A stretch of 6,457 nucleotides of DNA, taken from NCBI GenBank assembly GCA_028275645.1, contig JAPWUH010000068.1:1-6457 (forward strand). Reading direction: 5' to 3'. Position 1 is the stretch's first letter, and each line of letters starts with the position of its first letter. A program made the translations under genes and the position numbers. This document shows, one piece after another, positions 4,888-6,457 of this stretch. The notes beneath the pieces are model-generated. The model was not told the origin of the DNA and did no database searches. It worked only from the letters and a program-made list of their open reading frames with translations. Source of the DNA: Caldivirga sp. Its GTDB lineage: Archaea; Thermoproteota; Thermoprotei; Thermoproteales; Thermocladiaceae.

Positions 4888-6153
4888 TCACTGTTTGAGT
4901 AACCTGTTTAATGGTACGTCTTCCTCGCTCCAGGTTTCGAGATCCCTAACCCTGGCCACGTTGTTCTCCATTTCCCTACGCCCAATTATGATGAACTTCC
5001 TAGCCCTAATCTTAGAGGCGTATTCGAGGGCTGACCTGAGACTGGGTTTGCCTACGTCCAAAACCACCCTAAACCCCATGCCCCTCAGGTTCTCAGCTAT
5101 CCTAACACCTACGCCGTATTGCTCAGGCCCCATGGGGTATATGTAGAAGTCCACGGGTGGCTGTGAGTCGCCTAATTCGCCTAGGGCCAGCATAACCCTC
5201 TCTATGCCTATTGCGAAACCCACCGCCGGCACATCCTCCCCTGAGTATATCCTCAATAATTCATCATACCTGCCGCCACCCCCAACTGCCAGTTTGATCC
5301 TATCCGTGTAGAGCTCGAAGACGAAGCCCGTGTAGTAGTCGAGACCCCTCACTATGCTTAAATCCAACCTAACCCTATCAGCAACGTTATAGTGGGTTAG
5401 GGTCTTTGAGAGGGACTCGAAGTAGTTAATAAGTTGATCACTAATACCCAGTCTCCTCAACTCATCAATTGACTCACCTATCGGTGTGTTTACACCAGCC
5501 AAATCCACCAGGTACTTGGCCTTACCCTCCTCAACCCCCTCCTTAACCAGTAGCCTAACCAACTCCTCATCTGGAACCTTACCCCTCTTATCAAGCACCC
5601 TAAGCACCGCATCCCTAGCGGCATTTATGCCCAGTTTCTCAAGAACCTGATCCATGATCCTCCTGTCACTGACCCTAACCGTCAACTGGGGTAGGTTAAC
5701 TGCCTCAAGCGCCTTGACCGCCAGTGCAAGCACCTCGGCGTCAGACTGAACGGTGGGTGACCCAACGTGCTCAACGCCGAATTGGTAAAACTCCCTAAAC
5801 CTACCAAACTGGGGTTCATCATACCTCCAGACCTTTGAGACGTAGTAAAGCCTAATGGGCCTTGGGAAATCACGCCTATAGGAGAGGACCCTGGCCACTG
5901 GGACAGTCATGTCAAACCTTAACCCAAGCTCCCTACCAGCCTTATCCCTCAGGTAGTATATCTCATTAATCACCTCCTCACCTGCCTTAGCCTTAAGCAC
6001 CTCCAGGTGCTCCAGGGCTGGGGTCTCTATGGCGCTGTAGCCGAAGGACTCAGCCACCGTTGAGAAGCGGCGTGCTATACTCATCAGTGAGTAGTACTTA
6101 TCAGGAGTCCAGTCATTCATACCCCTGGGTGGTTGAAGCATCCAATCCTCCAT
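4888..6153 (-). CDS. hisS: Histidyl-tRNA synthetase
   Basis: 421 residues, normal for archaeal and bacterial HisRS. It charges tRNA-His with histidine using ATP, as a class II synthetase dimer in the cytoplasm. The start has the typical PPRGMNDWTPDKY (8-20). Motif 1 lies in GYSAIETPALEHLEVL (38-53), followed by FDMTVPVAR (80-88). Motif 2 runs from VSKVWRYDEP to FYQFGVEHVG (105-131). The histidine-specific signatures RGLDYYTGFVFE (269-280) and GGGGRYDEL (291-299) are intact, and motif 3 is AVGFAIGIERVML (310-322). The C-terminal anticodon-binding domain covers about 335-421 and includes FIIIGRREMENN (387-398). All catalytic signatures are present. ATG 6153 is the first in-frame start, and a TATA element lies about 28 bases upstream, so the gene has its own leaderless promoter. 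It converges on the orphan gene across the 563-base gap. Confidence 0.96.
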   Translation of the reverse strand: MEDWMLQPPRGMNDWTPDKYYSLMSIARRFSTVAESFGYSAIETPALEHLEVLKAKAGEEVINEIYYLRDKAGRELGLRFDMTVPVARVLSYRRDFPRPIRLYYVSKVWRYDEPQFGRFREFYQFGVEHVGSPTVQSDAEVLALAVKALEAVNLPQLTVRVSDRRIMDQVLEKLGINAARDAVLRVLDKRGKVPDEELVRLLVKEGVEEGKAKYLVDLAGVNTPIGESIDELRRLGISDQLINYFESLSKTLTHYNVADRVRLDLSIVRGLDYYTGFVFELYTDRIKLAVGGGGRYDELLRIYSGEDVPAVGFAIGIERVMLALGELGDSQPPVDFYIYPMGPEQYGVGVRIAENLRGMGFRVVLDVGKPSLRSALEYASKIRARKFIIIGRREMENNVARVRDLETWSEEDVPLNRLLKQ

Positions 6154-6177
6154 TCAACTATGCGTGTTAAGGCCTGG

Positions 6178-6185
6178 ATTTAAAG
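6178..6185 (-). promoter_or_regulatory. TATA box of hisS
   Basis: On the minus strand CTTTAAAT is centred about 28 bases before ATG 6153. A second AT-rich element (CTATAAAC, 6193-6186) lies just upstream and could serve as an alternative. Both sit after the end of the broken upstream gene, so hisS does not depend on its transcript. Confidence 0.55.
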
Positions 6186-6213
6186 GTTTATAGTGGCCAT
6201 GCGGTTGCCCAGT

Positions 6214-6407
6214 CTAGGGGGGTAGGGTGCTGGCCTCCATGGTTAACCTCCCAGTGAACTTGTATATGTGCACTAGACTGGTTACCGTACCGTAGATGCT
6301 CATCGGCGAGTTCACAAGCTCTTACCAAACTCAGTCTCCTCGCGCTCAGGTTTAATCAGTAGGAAGACGCTGCACCCCGTGATGTAAGCCTCAATTTCAA
6401 GCTTCAT
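6214..6407 (-). pseudogene. Small conserved-looking gene broken by a one-base frameshift
   Basis: From ATG 6407 the minus strand encodes 31 residues (beginning MKLEIEAYITGCSVFLLIKP, ending TEFGKSL) and stops at TGA 6314-6312. The -1 frame, joined at the lysine codon near 6321, continues as ELVNSPMSIYGTVTSLVHIY (first 20 of 35 residues) and ends at TAG 6216-6214. Joined, the two halves give a smooth 64-residue protein with a beta-rich N-terminus and a helical second half. Restoring one A (GGTAAGAG to GGTAAAGAG) would give Gly-Lys-Glu-Leu-Val without interruption. I see no standard slippery heptamer, so a real mutation or a sequencing error is more likely than programmed frameshifting. The function is not recognised. 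The promoter remains intact. The second half could be made alone from ATG 6303. Confidence 0.5.
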
Positions 6408-6430
6408 AGTTACTTACCTAGGAGTTCAGG

Positions 6431-6440
6431 TAAATAAACC
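6431..6440 (-). promoter_or_regulatory. TATA box of the frameshifted small gene
   Basis: GGTTTATTTA on the minus strand, with AAGG upstream as part of a BRE, has its TTTATTTA core centred about 27 bases before ATG 6407. The good spacing shows that this was, or is, an expressed leaderless gene. Confidence 0.55.
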
Positions 6441-6457
6441 TTACCAGTGCTCTTAAC

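Noticed and set aside
4671..4896. Direct repeat GTCACTGTTT at 4671-4680 and 4887-4896
   Set aside because: A ten-base match, partly inside hisS, with no flanking duplication or element ends; chance is enough to explain it.
4895..5873. Frames inside hisS (plus 4895-5146, minus 5682-5873)
   Set aside because: They overlap intact HisRS motifs in other frames and have no features of their own.

Overview
The window looks like chromosomal DNA of a hyperthermophilic crenarchaeote, most likely in the Thermoproteales near Caldivirga or Vulcanisaeta. This is inferred from four things: AGG-dominated arginine codons, an archaeal-type histidyl-tRNA synthetase, an archaeal pilin-like protein beside a secretion ATPase, and TATA boxes centred about 25-29 bases upstream of start codons. 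That last pattern is typical of leaderless mRNAs in this group. The exact genus cannot be fixed from sequence reading alone.

Layout. Positions 1-137 hold the possible tail of an upstream gene and a poorly defined promoter. Next come an alpha/beta-hydrolase-fold protein that lacks the usual catalytic Ser and His (138-722, +) and, tail to tail with it, a two-gene minus-strand unit: a 60-residue zinc ribbon (1233-1415) translationally coupled to a secreted, C-terminally anchored membrane protein (712-1236). A 77-base divergent promoter region separates this unit from a 66-residue two-helix membrane protein (1493-1693, +). That gene overlaps, tail to tail, a type IV pilin-like protein (minus, ending at 1690). 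The pilin-like gene diverges from a 455-residue GspE/VirB11/TadA-type ATPase (2119-3486, +). Together, 1493-3486 looks like a fragment of a type IV pilus-like or secretion locus. The usual TadC/GspF membrane platform gene is not in the window.

The stretch 3487-4887 is different in character. It is AT-rich, mostly non-coding, and holds one orphan coiled-coil protein (3851-4324, +). Its TATA box lies inside a perfect 12-base inverted repeat, which is a strong candidate operator. Several smaller palindromes lie on both sides.

The last part holds hisS (4888-6153, -) with its own promoter. Upstream of hisS, on the same strand, is a 64-codon gene (6214-6407) broken by a one-base frameshift but with a good promoter still in place.

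The most noteworthy items are the TATA-embracing inverted repeat with its orphan gene, the apparently non-catalytic hydrolase, the partial pilus locus, and the frameshifted small gene.
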